Positions 31,023 to 43,294 are shown, numbered from the stretch's first letter. The stretch: 64,000 nucleotides of DNA from Periconia sp. R9002 (GCA_023627715.1 JAMAHW010000014.1:186001-250000); one strand, 5' to 3'. Notes: generated by a model not told the origin, from the sequence alone. Numbers and translations: made by a program.

Positions 31023-33275
31023 TCATTCCCGTCCCCATCCATCGTCTTCGTCCACCGTTCCTAGTACCTCAACTCCTTCATCTGCAAATGTGACTGCCTT
31101 ATCCTTCTTGCCCTTCTTTTTCTTCCCGTGAGCGTTCTCCTTCTCCCCTCCCTCTTCGTTTTCGCTATCAATGCCAGCCAACCGTCTTTGCCTCTTTTCC
31201 TCTGCGGCAGCTTCTTTCGCTGCAGCAATTTGGGCATCAAACGACCGTCTTTCTTCTTCAAGCTCGCGCATGATCTCGTCTGGGTCCTTGAAGTCAGATG
31301 CTTCGCGGCCAGAACTGGCAAGATACTGGTTCCAGTCGCTGTTCACCTGCCCATGAAGAGCTTCTCTGATACCCTCCGGATCGGCTCGTTCTTCCCGAAC
31401 GAATTTCAATTTAATGGAACGTCGGGTGGCCCCAGGGAAGAGGGTTGAGATCATCATGAAGTCCGTACCAAACATTCGCAGCGCATCGTAGAAGTCGTTT
31501 GTGTCCTTGAGGTTCCAACGTCTGCCCTGTCCAGGCAGCATAAATTCCTGTGGATTCCTTTTGTTGTTGCGCATGAAACTCTTATGAGTAATGCGATTGG
31601 TCAGGTCATCTTCGGCGACCGTTTCCATGCTCTCAAAGAATCTGTCTGCCTCCGCACCCTGATCGATAACACGGGCAGTGGCTTTGAGACGAAATTGCCC
31701 ATCTTCTCCAAGCTCCAATTGCTCTCCCTGAGATTGATTAGCCCCACTAGCAAGTGCTGCCTCGTTTAATTTTCGCAAGGCTTCTGCTTGCTCCTCACGA
31801 CTGCGACTGCTGCCCAAAGCTTCGTCTTCTCTCCACTTTTGCCTGATCTCGTCCCAGTTCGCTTCCCTCATTTTCTTTTCCCTCTGCGATAACTTTCCAA
31901 CGCGGATATTGCGGGCTGCAAGATTGCCCATAAATGTTGTCTCCACGTCGATACGTTCGTTCTCAGCATCGGAGGGTGTGTCTTCGCGTGGTGGTCGACC
32001 TTTACGCTTCGGCGCTTGCTCTTCATTGTTAGACTCTCCTGCCACGCCATTTTCCTGCGCTTGAGCAGCTTTCTTGGTCCTTTTCCGTCTGGCCTTTGGT
32101 CGAGCCGCTACCTCTCCGTCCTCTTGCTCACCTCCTCCAGTAGCTTCTTCGACACTCTGCGTCGTCTTGCTTTTTCTTGTTTTGCGCGGTTTCTTTGCAG
32201 GAGGTGCTGCATCTCCAGAAACTCCATCAACACCAGCAGCTGGTTCGGCCAAACGTTTTTTCGTCCGAGGTTTCGCTTTGGCCCGCCTAGGCGTCACGGT
32301 TTCACCATCCTTTGTACCTCCATTCCCTTCCTCATCATCAATATTCCTCAGTGTCACGGGCCCCTTCCTACGTTTCGTCGCTGCTCTTTTCCTATTGGTA
32401 TCAGGTTCCGCATCCCCGATTTCCTCATGCGGTGTATTGACAGTAGTCCATGGTAATGTCTGAGTCGACAATTCTGTCCGGCCAGTAACGGTTTGTGCTT
32501 GAGAAGAGTGACTGCCACTTGCAGAACCTGGTTGATGGTCCGAGGAAAGCGATTGTGATGGTGCTGAGACGAGATTTCTATGAGCCTCTGCCTGTATGTG
32601 CGTGTGTGAATTGCTGGCTTCAGTTTCAGGTTGCTGTGCAGAATATGGCTCAGACTGGCTGACTTCGAGAGGAGGGGGGCGTTCTGGGAGCGCGGGATCT
32701 CTCTGGGGCTGATCGGAAACAGTTGGCTCAGGGCGAATTGCGTCCGAGTTGAGTTGCGCTTCTACATTCCTGCCCTGCGGACCTTGAGCCGTCTCTGAGA
32801 CAGGGTGTAAAGTCTCCACGGAAGATATGTTTTTACTAGCATCCTGCGGCGATGTTTCTGTGGCAATGGTTGGGGCGGCAGCTGACGAGGGTTCGGCACC
32901 ACTTTCCACCTGGGTTATGGAGGTTGATGAGGCGGGTGTGGGTAGTTCGGGATGAAGAATTTCTTGCGCCGCAGAATCATGCGCTGCGATAGACGGAGGC
33001 GGCTGCACCTGCGATGCACTGGGGGAAGCTGTAGAAGCAGGAGGCTGAGAAGAGGCGGGGGTAGAGGTGGAAGTAGGAGGTCTTCTTCGGCCCTTGACCT
33101 TGGGCGCGAACACCTTTGCACCCTCTAACTAACCGTCAGTGGTGCTTCCCATAGATCCAGCGGGCACGGACTCACTATTTATGAAGGCAGAGGTCATGAC
33201 AGGCTTTGGTCGTGGTTTATCATTGTTGGCATTGGCAGCTGGTGTCGGCAGCTGCGACTCGTCCCCTCCCGACAT
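31023..33275 (-). CDS. BDP1: TFIIIB subunit Bdp1 (B'')
   Basis: Two exons, 33275-33176 and 33124-31023 (51-bp intron), 733 residues. The splice creates SAFINKGAKVFAPKVKGRRRPP, equivalent to the conserved N-terminal FAPKV...RR of yeast Bdp1; a start at the GTG for VFAPKV would lose this context. The extended SANT/Myb domain is at about 565-620: RRWNLKDTNDFYDALRMFGTDFMMISTLFPGATRRSIKLKFVREER. The middle of the protein is Gln/Pro/Ser-rich then Lys/Arg-rich and probably disordered. Bdp1 joins TBP and Brf1 to make TFIIIB, which recruits RNA polymerase III to tRNA and 5S genes. The C-terminus has an acidic/basic alternation (KKKKGKKDK, DEDDGW). Confidence 0.93.
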
Positions 33276-34039
33276 GACTGTGGTTTTTGACGACAATGTA
33301 GCATGGGAAGAAGAAAAGACAATCTACATTTACGAGGAAGATAGATAAGAAGTTCGGAGAGAGACAGACGGGCGGGCAGCGGGCGTATATGTATTGGCAA
33401 GCGTGTTGAGTGGAGCGAGTAACGATTGATTCTTTAGTGGGGATCGATGTGGTTTGTCGTGGCTGAAGCTCTCTAACCGAGGCGACGGTCAGATACGTAA
33501 GTAACATGGCTATCAAGGAAATCATGGAACTGATTGGTTCATTTCCTTTCGGTACCGGTACACATGTGCAAACGTGAAGTATTGGGTCGGGACAGTGACA
33601 AGCACTTCCTCAACTACATACATACACCATTACCTTACCTTCAAAACTGTCGCAACCCACAACAGAATTATTGCTGTGTGCTGCAACAGCTGTTCTGCAT
33701 TTGCGTTGAAAGATTAAAATTACATGCACGAGAGCAAGCCACTAGCGCGACAAGTGCACGTGAGGCTTACATAACAACAGCCTAGGATTCAATCTCAATT
33801 CGTCTCCATGTCCTTGCGCTCAACCTCTTACCCACCTCCTCGCCGACGTTCCACGACAATTCCCTCCCAAGGCCCCCTTCTTGCGCGCCTGCCCTACGTC
33901 CTATTTATACTGCCCTTTGCTTCTCAATGACGTGAACGGATCTGTCACCGTCCGTCGCCTCTCGCCAATATCGTTCGGCTCTGTTCTGATGAGGCTCGAA
34001 GCAAGGATCGTCGCACCCCCATCGCTTGACACCGTCAAG
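33276..34039. promoter_or_regulatory. Divergent promoter BDP1 / BRE1
   Basis: 764 bp between start codons. One CACGTG at 33757-33762. An in-frame upstream ATG for BRE1 exists at 33989 but the conserved start is at 34040. Confidence 0.4.
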
Positions 34040-36417
34040 ATGGAGGACCGTAAAAGGGCCGCTGGCCATGAAGATGCTGCTCCCCCTGCTAAGAGGCAAG
34101 CTGTCGCTGTTAACGGTGCGAGGTCGCATCCTGATGCTGACCTACCGTGGAAAGAAGAGATTGAGGTTCGTTCGCCCCCTTCTCTCGCCCCCGCGCCCTG
34201 TCCTCCACGCATCCTCAAGCCGGATTACTGACACTGCTCTTGTTCATAGGCCTTTCAGAAAGATGCCATTTTACGCCAGCTGCGCGAATATAAACGTGAA
34301 AAGGCTACTATCGAGTCCCAGCTTCACGAGATGGAGAGCCGTTCGCAATACCACGATGATCACCTCCGCACAATAGATATATGGTTCGATCAGGTTAGTA
34401 GGGATCGCACATGAGTTTCCAAGGAACTTGCTGACAGTTCTCCAGCTAGTTGACGAGATAAAGGTATTAAGTGGGGAAAAGCTGCTTGCCACTCAAAATC
34501 TTGGTAAGTACCAATGTGAGGCAGACATTTTTGCGGAGAGCTTTATCTCTGACCTTTGCTTATTAGGTTCTACTCGCTCTATCCCATCTACTTTGTTCTT
34601 TGAAGATTCTCAGAAACTCAAGGAGCATTTGTCGGATCGCAAGGATAAAATACTTACGGCATTGTCTGGATTGTTCGCAAAATACACCCCTACTAGTCCC
34701 GAGGTGGCTGATCTCCAGCACCAGATGTCGCAACTCCTAGCATCTGAGAAGGAGCATATCTGTGAACTACAACGGGTCGCAACTGAGAAGGAGCAGATGT
34801 CAGAGCGTCTAGTTACTGCTACACATCGCTATATGATTGCGGAGAAAAAGATTGATCGACTGAAAAGTCAGCAAGTACAGAAAATGGAGAGTCAGGCTAT
34901 TGCTTCTAGTGTCACTGTTAAAGAAGAGACCCCCTCAGCAAGTAACGGCGTCGAACCAGTGAATGGCACAAATTCCGGAGTTTTGGCGGAGGAGGTGGAG
35001 ACTGCGCGGTATCAAGCCGTTGCCGAAGCTGCCAAACGTAAAGAGCACGTGACAGAGTTGGAGGCTGTGAACAAGAAATTAACTGAGGAAGTTACGGCAT
35101 TGACCATAAAACTAGCTGGCCTTTCAGATGACGACTATGCCAAAACCGATCTATTCAAAGCTATCAAGTCACAGCACGAAGATGTTATCAAGAGGATCAA
35201 CCATTTGGAAGCTACAAATATACAACTCCGTGAGGAAGCGAAGAAGTACCAGGCTGAGAGAACCGCCTACCGAATCAAAGTCGACGACGAAGCTCGAGCC
35301 ACTATTAGCGAGTCCGAAAGCGCAGTGGTGCAAGCCGAGTTGAATCTGACACGCATTCGCCATGAGCGAGACAGATTAGCGGCGGAGAATAAGATACTTG
35401 AGTCGAGCCGGAAGGATATTGAAATATCCAAACAGCAGACCATGGAGCTTATGAGCGCGTGTGAAAACCGCATATCTACTCTGGAGCTAGAGTGCAAGAG
35501 GCTGAAGCTACAAATAACAGAACAGGAATTTACGGAAGGTGCACCAGACCTTGAGTCATTGTCACCCGAACAGTTGCGATCCAAGGTCCAGACTTACGAG
35601 CAAAAGAACAAAATATTGAGCGAGGAATTGCCGGGATTGGAGGCCGCGTGGAAGAAAGCACAAACCATTGCTGGTAAAAAAATAGCCGAAATCGCTGTTT
35701 GGGAAGAGAACGTATCGAGAGCAACGGCAGACAAAGCCAAGGCGGATCAAAAATTCTTCGCGACTATGAAGGCGAAGGAGGCTTTGCAATCACAATTAAA
35801 GGCGCTCCAAGAACAAGTTGGGAAGGGCACCAAAGTAGTCGCCCAACTAAAAGAAGCTGATTCTACCAGCCGGTCTCTGGTCGACAAACTGGAAAAGCAA
35901 ACGGCAGAAATGAGGGCGCAGATGGATGATCTGGCAGCAAAACATCGCCTGTTGGAGCAAAAAACAAACGAAAATGCAATAGCAACCGAGGGCCATGTCA
36001 GCCAAATTGCGGAGCTCAAGAAGATTGTTGAGACCAAGGATGCGAACTATCTCGCCGCAAAGAAGGCGCAGCGCGAAGCCGAGGTTGAGCGCGACAAGAT
36101 GTCAGCACAAGTGGAGGGTCTTGATAAACAGATAGACCACTGGAAAAAGAAAGGACAGGGTCAGCAGAGTGAATCAGTCACCATGATGGAGGTCAGTCAC
36201 AGTCGAGCACCACGCGGGAGAAACAATACTAACATATGCGCAGAGTATGCTTCAATGCCAGATCTGTAAGAATAAGATCAAGGATACCGTCATCAAGACA
36301 TGCGGACACGTCTTTTGCGACAAATGCATCCAGGATCGCCTTACCAACCGAGCTAGAAAATGCCCTAACTGTGGCAAAGCATTCGGAAACAACGATACTA
36401 TGAGGATTCATCTATGA
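34040..36417 (+). CDS. BRE1: E3 ubiquitin ligase Bre1
   Basis: Five exons: 34040-34165, 34250-34393, 34446-34503, 34567-36191, 36244-36417; 708 residues. MEDRKRAA...PPAKRQ at the start is typical of fungal Bre1. Residues 40-640 are almost continuous coiled coil. The last exon codes the C3HC4 RING finger: CQICKNKIKDTVIKTCGHVFCDKCIQDRLTNRARKCPNCGKAF, followed by a short tail to the stop. With Rad6, Bre1 monoubiquitinates histone H2B at its C-terminal lysine, which is needed for Set1 and Dot1 methylation. The RING being on its own exon means that retention of intron 4 (36192-36243) would give a RING-less protein ending MPDL. Confidence 0.95.
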
Positions 36418-37142
36418 GTCTGCAACGTGCTAGCGCCAACCATTACAGTGGGTGGTACTTTTGCATTCGATTTATGACCCGCGAAACGGGGATGGATTGT
36501 GCGCCGGATGTCCATGATCTGTGTACAACATGTGTGTTTTTTTAAGTTCTTAGTTTCTGCCGGGCTGCCAAGCATTTCCAAAGGATGAATGGATTTTATA
36601 ATGTCCAAGGACATGATATTGGGGGTAAAGAGGAGGGAGAAGAAAGAGGAGGACTTGGAGTGATTACCTGGAAGAGACTCCCTCGCTCGAGCAGAGGTGA
36701 ACGGATGGCGGTTTGGCACGGCGGGTTTGTTTAGACCCTTTCCCCTTTTCTTGTAAGCGGCGCATGTACCATTCATGTGTTGCGCAAAGTGTGTTATTAG
36801 ATCGTTTGCCTATCGAAACCAGTGCCGATGGAAATGAGTCACAGACATCTGGACTCGTTTAGCCCAAGTAGCCACTGGCGTTGGAAGCTGGGGTTTCGAA
36901 GGACTGCACTTTAGATGAGCGCAAGACAAGAAGAAAAAATTACTGAAATCTGAAAATCTGCTCACACGTGCATGTTCAAAATGGTGAATCACAGGCGCTT
37001 TCAATATAAGTCGGCAAATCGAAGTCGTACGGCCTGTTATTGTGCAAACCCCCTTCACCAAACCACAGACTACCCTAAGCCATGGATGAAAAAGTCCAAG
37101 TAAATGTCAGATAATTAATTCAGGTATTCGAATGGGAGATTT
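36418..37142. other. Convergent spacer BRE1 / NAD kinase
   Basis: 725 bp, 3' regions of both genes. Frames of 83-122 codons on the minus strand have no recognisable features. Confidence 0.45.
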
Positions 37143-38471
37143 TTAACGTCTTCCACCTTCCGCATCTTGGTCTCCGAATGGATAGTTGAATTTCAGCAAC
37201 GCATTCAATCCTCCTACCCAATGATCCTCCTCCATAGCCTCGCCGGCCATTCCTGTGGTGCCCCTTACAATACTCGGGACCCCACCGCACCACTCGCCCG
37301 CGGCGTTCTTTACTTCTTCGCCCATAACGCGCACTTCCATGCCAACACCCATGCCCTCAGAGATCCGCCTTCCATCAATACTAACATCAACTTCTCGACC
37401 GCGGTTCTTTTCACCGAGACGCAAAGTGATGGGAGTGTTGGCCGGGAGCACCAACGGACGGAAAGATAGTGAGCGCGGGCAGATGGGGGTCAGGAGCAGA
37501 GAGGAGACCAGCGGGTGCACGATGGAGCCGCCTGCTGATAATGAGTAGGCAGTTGAGCCCGTGGGCGACGAGATGATCATTCCATCCGCTACTCCTTCGG
37601 TCAAGAAGCGGCCCCCGACGAAAACATCAACAACTTTCAAGTGCGGGGAGATGCCGCGGTGAACGATGACTTCGTTGAGAGCATACGTATCGCGGTCTAT
37701 GGAGCTGTTGATACGGTTGCCATCGGGCCCGAAAACGCCTACCTTGAGGCGGTTACGGAGAAGGATACGCGCAGTACGAGTGGTTCCCATGGCTTTCCCC
37801 CGGATGTCTGCATAAGACAACGGGCGATCCAGCGGATCGGGGGAGGGTGACGCATCGACTGGTTCGGTAGGGACCTCGAGATTGGCGTAGGCATCGCTTG
37901 CGCCGCTCATGTACACTTCCCGAAATGCTCGTTTGTGTTCAGCGAATTTCCATTCACCCAAGAAGCCTATCGTGCCCATTGCAAAACTGAGGATAGGCGG
38001 AACATTTGTTGCATGCGAGAATAAACTGCTGGCGCGGAGAATGGTGCCATCTCCACCTAAAGTGCATATGAGATCGGTCTTGTCAGAGAGAAGCGAAGGA
38101 GTGCCATTGGATGGGGCGGCGTCGTAGGTGTAAACAGGGAAGGGGACTGCATCATGAATCTCGGTCGCTGATTCTGGCTCGAGGATGATATTTATCGAGG
38201 GGTAGGTGGAGTGGAGGTGGGTGATGTATTCGAGGAGCGACTGGGTTATGCCGGGAGTTCGCTTCTTCTTGGTAATGAGGATATTTCTCGGAGGCGACGG
38301 CCATTGTAGGGAGAGAAGGGTCACTTGAGGACTTTCGGCGTAAATTGGTTTTATGCGGTCAGGTAGGACAGAGATGGGCTTGACGATAGGCCGGCTTCGG
38401 GTGGTGGAAAAGGTTCGCACGCAGCGTAGGGGCGCTAAGGAAGAGGGCGGGCAGAGGTGAGCGAGCTTCAT
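37143..38471 (-). CDS. POS5: NAD(H) kinase, mitochondrial Pos5-like
   Basis: Single exon, 442 residues. The N-terminus (MKLAHLCPPSSLAPLRCVRTFSTTRSRP) is a classic mitochondrial presequence: Arg/Ser/Thr-rich, no acidic residue, with an R-x-F-S-T cleavage-like site. The kinase core has ICTLGGDGTILRASSLF (GGDG ATP/phosphate site, about 138-150), MGTIGFLGEWKF, the substrate Asn-Glu in YALNEVIVHRG, and DGMIISSPTGSTAYSLSAGGSIVHP (second signature). DVSIDGRR is the conserved C-terminal strand. It phosphorylates NADH/NAD to supply matrix NADPH for antioxidant defence and iron-sulfur work. A Pro/Asp insertion around 200-215 is lineage-specific. Confidence 0.92.
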   Translation of the reverse strand: MKLAHLCPPSSLAPLRCVRTFSTTRSRPIVKPISVLPDRIKPIYAESPQVTLLSLQWPSPPRNILITKKKRTPGITQSLLEYITHLHSTYPSINIILEPESATEIHDAVPFPVYTYDAAPSNGTPSLLSDKTDLICTLGGDGTILRASSLFSHATNVPPILSFAMGTIGFLGEWKFAEHKRAFREVYMSGASDAYANLEVPTEPVDASPSPDPLDRPLSYADIRGKAMGTTRTARILLRNRLKVGVFGPDGNRINSSIDRDTYALNEVIVHRGISPHLKVVDVFVGGRFLTEGVADGMIISSPTGSTAYSLSAGGSIVHPLVSSLLLTPICPRSLSFRPLVLPANTPITLRLGEKNRGREVDVSIDGRRISEGMGVGMEVRVMGEEVKNAAGEWCGGVPSIVRGTTGMAGEAMEEDHWVGGLNALLKFNYPFGDQDAEGGRR

Positions 38472-39239
38472 GTCAGGCGCTGCGGACGGCTACTTGATGT
38501 CGCCATGTGGTAATGTCGGGACCACGTCAGCAGAGCGTACCAGGACAGCGGCATGGCACCGCGAGCGATGGATAGAACCGATAAAAGTACAGACGGAATG
38601 AATCATGGATGGATCTACATATTTCCGCGGCGGGAGGCCCAAGCTCCTTGTGCCCTTTTTTCCCACGTGGATAGTTGCAGTATGTGGTCAAGGCCAGCTG
38701 ACTAGCTGGAGTTAGATGACAGGTACCCAACTGTGTGTATGCGTGTTTACAATATACTTACATGTACATGCAAACACACCCATGTACACATTGATGTACT
38801 TGTACACTCTATGTAGGTAACTTGCTGTAACCAACGTATGTATGATGACATGGATACACAACGGAGCGCAAGAGCAGGGATGATGAGGCAGCAGCCATTT
38901 ATATACACATGTCCATACATACCTAGGTACCTTAACTCATCATCCATGGTAAGTCATGTACTCGTGGACATGGCCAAAGCTGGCAAATGCGTTGCCCGTG
39001 TGCTGCCTGGTCTACCTACATACCTAGCCAACTCTCTGCTTTCCACTGCCCAAGTGTGCACCTCTCCTTCTCTTCCTTTCCCCCACTATAGCTTTCAGGA
39101 CCCCCGCCCTCTCCCCCACCACCACCGCCGCCGCCGCGTTCACGATACCGCACGGTAACGTGCGACACACCACAGCCCGAACCTTCCGCCTTCTTCCGCC
39201 TCTCCCCGACTCCTCCCATTCACCTCTCTACCTCGTCTC
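38472..39239. promoter_or_regulatory. Divergent promoter with TACCTAGGTA, CACGTG and CCN repeat
   Basis: Between the NAD kinase and acyltransferase starts. Perfect TACCTAGGTA at 38930-38939; CACGTG at 38664-38669; many ACATGTAC/GTACATG words at 38755-38830; a (CCA)n(CCG)n microsatellite at about 39114-39136 in the acyltransferase leader. Confidence 0.5.
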
Positions 39240-40659
39240 ATGCACAACACCATGGCCACGGATGGCCTCCACCTTCGGCACAATCCCCCAGCCGCTCCCG
39301 CAACCATACAACCCGTCACCGTCGAACAAAAGAAGACAGAGCAGCACAGAAGACGAGATGCCCAGGGCGACACACCGCACCCAGGAGGCGCCATTAAACA
39401 TGGCACCTGGGCTCAAGCTCTGCGCATGTTCCTCTTCTTCCTGTACTTCATCGGCGGTTGCATCGCGTGGGTATATCCTCCGCTAACACCAACCCAGGAC
39501 GCTAACACCCGGCATCAGCATCTCCATCACTCAGGTCATAGGCGCTCCTCTCTACTTCTACAACAGAGACTGGTTCTATGCATGGATGGCCGTGACCAAG
39601 CAGCAGTTTGGCGTCCTAGTCACCACCATGACTAACTGGTGGGCGCCCGTCAAAATGAGGGTCAGTGGTGACGAGAGCATAAGGGGCCAGCTGCGTCAAA
39701 AGGAGGATGGTACATTGGTGTGCGATTTCCCTGAGCGGTTGGTCTTAATCGCTAATCACCAAATCTACACCGACTGGGTCTACCTGTGGTGGATCGCCTA
39801 TACTTCGCGAATGCATGGGCATCTCTACATCATTCTCAAAGAATCCATCAAATACATACCTATCCTTGGAACCGGCATGATGTTTTATGGCTTCATTTTC
39901 CTCTCACGCAAATGGGCTACGGACCGGGAAAGATTCCAGTATCGGTTACGCAAGCTAAGCGCCAGTCACAAAGGCCCTATGGCGGGATCAAGTTATCTCG
40001 ACCCCATGTGGTTGCTCATATTTCCAGAAGGCACCAACCTCTCCGACAATGGGCGCGAGTCGAGCAAGAAATGGGCGGATAAGAACGGGATTCCCGATAT
40101 GCAGCACACGATGCTTCCGCGGAGCACTGGGCTGCTTTTCTGTCTGGCCGAACTGGAGAAGACGGTCGAGTACATGTACGACTGCACTGTGGCATATGAA
40201 GGCGTCCCGTAAGTTACTTTCGGCTCCGCTATTATGCAATGCACTAATTTGTCAAGACGTGGCCAATTCGGACAAGACCTTTTTACCATCCGCTCATCTT
40301 ATTTCGAGGGTCGACCTCCCAAATCTGTGAATATGCACTGGCGACGCTTTGCTGTCAAGGATATTCCTACCCACGACGATAAGCTTTTCAGTGAATGGCT
40401 ATTGAAACGTTGGAGGGAGAAGGACGACCTCATAGAATACTATATGCAGAATGGCCGCTTCCCAGCTGACGAAGGCGTCAGTCCGGCAGTTGATGGTGGA
40501 GAACCTCTGAAAGGCGCTGGCTGGATCGAGACGGAGGTGAAGCCGACCAACTCGCTGGAGTTCTTGCAGATTTTTGCGCCCGTTGCTGCATTTGGATTGA
40601 TTGTCAATGTGCTTCTTAAGTTTGTGGCCATTGTATTGAGGGTGTTGCGCATACAATAG
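39240..40659 (+). CDS. Membrane lysophospholipid acyltransferase (PlsC family, LCLAT1/Cst26-like)
   Basis: Three exons: 39240-39466, 39519-40208, 40257-40659; 439 residues (435 from the ATG at 39252). A polar 60-residue leader precedes one membrane helix (FLFFLYFIGGCIAISITQVIGAPLYFY). Catalytic block I is LIANHQIYTDW (NHx4D), block III LLIFPEGTNLS, with a second hydrophobic patch between them and a C-terminal anchor (VAAFGLIVNVLLKFVAIVLRVL). The arrangement and the GQLRQ.DGTL.CDFPERLV stretch match fungal ER acyltransferases related to yeast Cst26/Psi1, which put stearate on phosphatidylinositol. The first acceptor was chosen at 39518 because it gives a better helix than the upstream CCCAG; that junction is the least certain point. 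Confidence 0.88.
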
Positions 40660-41431
40660 TCAATCCATATCTGCTCTCATGCTGAATGACGGCCCAAAGG
40701 TGGTTTGAGGAGGGCGTCTGGTGTCACACGTGCGTTACTATGTTTTCTTCTCGGGTAGATATGTAGATGTATGGCTCGATACCCTGTCTTTTGTTATTAG
40801 CCATGTTATGTAAGGCTATACCCCCAGCAGCATCCAAGCTTCCCGTAAGTTCCATGTACCAGTTACCAAGTCGTATTTCCAACAAAATGCCTTGTAGTAC
40901 ATGTATGCGACTGACGTCAGACAGATTTCTAATCCGAACAAGGGAAGGAGCCAGCGAACCCCTGAGTGTGCCAAGAGGGGATTAATCATCGGGGCTATCT
41001 CCATTCACTAATCGCATCTTTGGTCAAAGCCCGCTAAACTCCATCCCGCCAATCAACAGCGACTCCTACCCATGAAACACGAGTAAACGTTGCGCCTACG
41101 ACTGCTTAGCAACCACGCAATCGCCGCTTAATTTCGAAGCTGTCATTACTAACCTACATACTTCCACTCTGCTTGCTGACGGAACACCGCAGCCTGCGTA
41201 GATAGCGTAGAGAAGTATGTCCGAGTACGGGTGAACCGTCGTGTTGCAAGTGTGAGAAGAGCATCTCATCGCACATAAATATGCCATGGCACCATCTTGT
41301 ATGTGTCCATCATCAATCACAACATCTTCATCAATATCAACATCTTGTGTTACTCTACCACAGATTTATCCTCAACAATCACCTAACTACAATCACCCAA
41401 ATCCATATTGCATTTGAATCAACCTCCAACA
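40660..41431. promoter_or_regulatory. Intergenic, MFS transporter promoter
   Basis: About 770 bp. CAT/ATC repeats (about 41300-41360) lie in the probable 5' leader of the transporter. No other gene recognised. Confidence 0.4.
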
Positions 41432-43294
41432 ATGTCAGCGCTGATGAGGGACGCCCCCTTTGGGCAAATCGTCAGATGGGCGACTAACAAACGCCTTTTC
41501 CAATATCCGGAAGAGCGAGATGACTTTGAATTGCCTACCTCGTATCAGTCACTCACACTCGAATCTCAACATCATGTTCCCACTCAGAGCACTGCTTCAG
41601 AAACCCTTCGACAAGAACCCGAAGCTTCAGAGATTGAACCTGTCAGCGACTCCGAATCTGAAACCTCATCAGATAAAGAAGAAATTATCGAGAGTGAAGA
41701 CATATCTGAATTAGAGAAAACCCAGACGAGCCATTCCGCACAGACAGTACGCACACAACTCTCTCGCGTGGGAACGCGGACCGCTTTATCAAAGTCCAAA
41801 TCACTTGCAGACCTCGAACAACAATTCTCCCTAGCCACAATGGAAAAAGGTCCTTCTCGACCCATCAAGCCTGAAACGCTTGACAATGGCACAATTGTCG
41901 TCGATTGGTACACCACGGATGATCCCGAAAACCCCCAGAATTTCTCGTTTGCCAAGAAGGCCGTGGTCTTGTTTCAGATCATGATCTATACCATGGGTGT
42001 GTACATGGGCTCAGCCATATATTCGCCGTCCATACCCGGAGTCGTGGAGAAGTTTGGGGTGTCGCTTAGTGCTGCATCTCTTGGCCTAAGTATGTATGTT
42101 CTTGCGTACGGCGTAGGCCCCCTGTTGTTCTCGCCTCTCAGTGAAATCCCGATCGTGGGACGCAACCCGCCGTATATGGTCTCTTTCGCAATTTTTGTGA
42201 TTTTGACCATTCCAACTGCAATGGTTGATAATTTTGCCGGCCTGATCGTTCTCCGATTTCTGCAAGGGTTCTTCGGCAGTCCTGCCCTGGCAACTGGCGG
42301 TGCCTCGCTTCAAGACATGTACAGTCTAATCAAACTCCCCTACGTCCTCTCTCTCTGGGCGTTAGCTGCTACGACAGGCCCAGCCTTGGGCCCCATTATC
42401 TCTGGATTCAGCGTACAAGCCGAGAATTGGAGGTGGTCCATGTGGGAAATGCTCTGGATGAATGGTCCAATCTTCCTGTCCCTCTTCTTCTTTTTGCCAG
42501 AGACATCGTCTTCCAACATCCTGCTTCGCAGGGCCCAGCGCTTGCGTCTTCTCACCGGCAACTCGCGTCTCCAGGCTCAGAGCGAGATCGATCAAGCAAA
42601 CCTCACCTCTCGCGATATTGCCATCGAAGCACTTGTTCGACCTTTTCAGTTGATGCTCCTGGATCCTAGCATTGCATTCACTGCAGTCTACACGGCAATC
42701 ATTTACGGCATATTCTATAGCTTTTTCGAAGCTTTCCCATTAGTATATGAGGTCATGTATCACTTCAACCTCGGGCAAATGGGCCTGACCTTTCTCTCTG
42801 TGACGGTGGGGGTCCTCATATCTATCGCCGTATACTGGTATTATATCTACCACGTAGTGGAGCGAGAAATCCGGGAACACGGTATGGGAGCTCCTGAACA
42901 ACGCCTACTTCCCGCCCTTATTGTCACTTGGTTTGTGCCTGGTGGACTGTTCATTTTTGGTTGGACTGCCAATCCATCCATCCACTGGATTGTCAGCTGC
43001 GTGGGCATCGTCATCACCACCATCGGCATCTTCCTCATCATCCAGTGTATTTTTCTCTATCTACCGCTCAGTTATCCGCAGTACGCGGCGAGTCTGTTCG
43101 CTGGGAATGATTTCCTCCGGTCGGCGCTCGCAGCAGGATCGATTCATTTTAGTTACCCCATGTTCAACAACCTTGGGGTAGATCGAGGAATCTCGCTGCT
43201 CGCAGGTCTGACGGTTGGGTGCAGTGTTGGCGTCTATGTTTTGTACATTTTCGGGGCGAAGTTGAGGGCCAGGTCTCGGTTTGCTGCCAAATAA
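41432..43294 (+). CDS. MFS multidrug transporter, DHA1 family (Flr1/Mdr-like)
   Basis: Single exon, 620 residues. DPENPQNFSFAKKAVV (about 160-178) is the standard lead-in to helix 1. Twelve hydrophobic segments follow, with DHA1 signatures: GLSMYVLAYGVGPLLFSPLSEIPIVGRNPPY (motif A), LRFLQGFFGSPALATGGASLQDMY (motif B) and ALAATTGPALGPIISGF (antiporter motif C), then WRWSMWEMLW. This class exports azoles, benomyl and other toxicants by proton antiport. Upstream of the helices is a 155-residue cytoplasmic tail that is rich in Ser, Glu and Asp (ESETSSDKEEIIESEDISE), unusually long for the family, with many possible casein-kinase-type sites. Confidence 0.9.
   Translation: MSALMRDAPFGQIVRWATNKRLFQYPEERDDFELPTSYQSLTLESQHHVPTQSTASETLRQEPEASEIEPVSDSESETSSDKEEIIESEDISELEKTQTSHSAQTVRTQLSRVGTRTALSKSKSLADLEQQFSLATMEKGPSRPIKPETLDNGTIVVDWYTTDDPENPQNFSFAKKAVVLFQIMIYTMGVYMGSAIYSPSIPGVVEKFGVSLSAASLGLSMYVLAYGVGPLLFSPLSEIPIVGRNPPYMVSFAIFVILTIPTAMVDNFAGLIVLRFLQGFFGSPALATGGASLQDMYSLIKLPYVLSLWALAATTGPALGPIISGFSVQAENWRWSMWEMLWMNGPIFLSLFFFLPETSSSNILLRRAQRLRLLTGNSRLQAQSEIDQANLTSRDIAIEALVRPFQLMLLDPSIAFTAVYTAIIYGIFYSFFEAFPLVYEVMYHFNLGQMGLTFLSVTVGVLISIAVYWYYIYHVVEREIREHGMGAPEQRLLPALIVTWFVPGGLFIFGWTANPSIHWIVSCVGIVITTIGIFLIIQCIFLYLPLSYPQYAASLFAGNDFLRSALAAGSIHFSYPMFNNLGVDRGISLLAGLTVGCSVGVYVLYIFGAKLRARSRFAAK

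Noticed and set aside
32016..32463. Plus-strand frames of 129-146 codons antisense to BDP1
   Set aside because: Antisense of the Lys/Arg/Pro-rich part of Bdp1; Phe/Ser/Arg-rich product without motifs.
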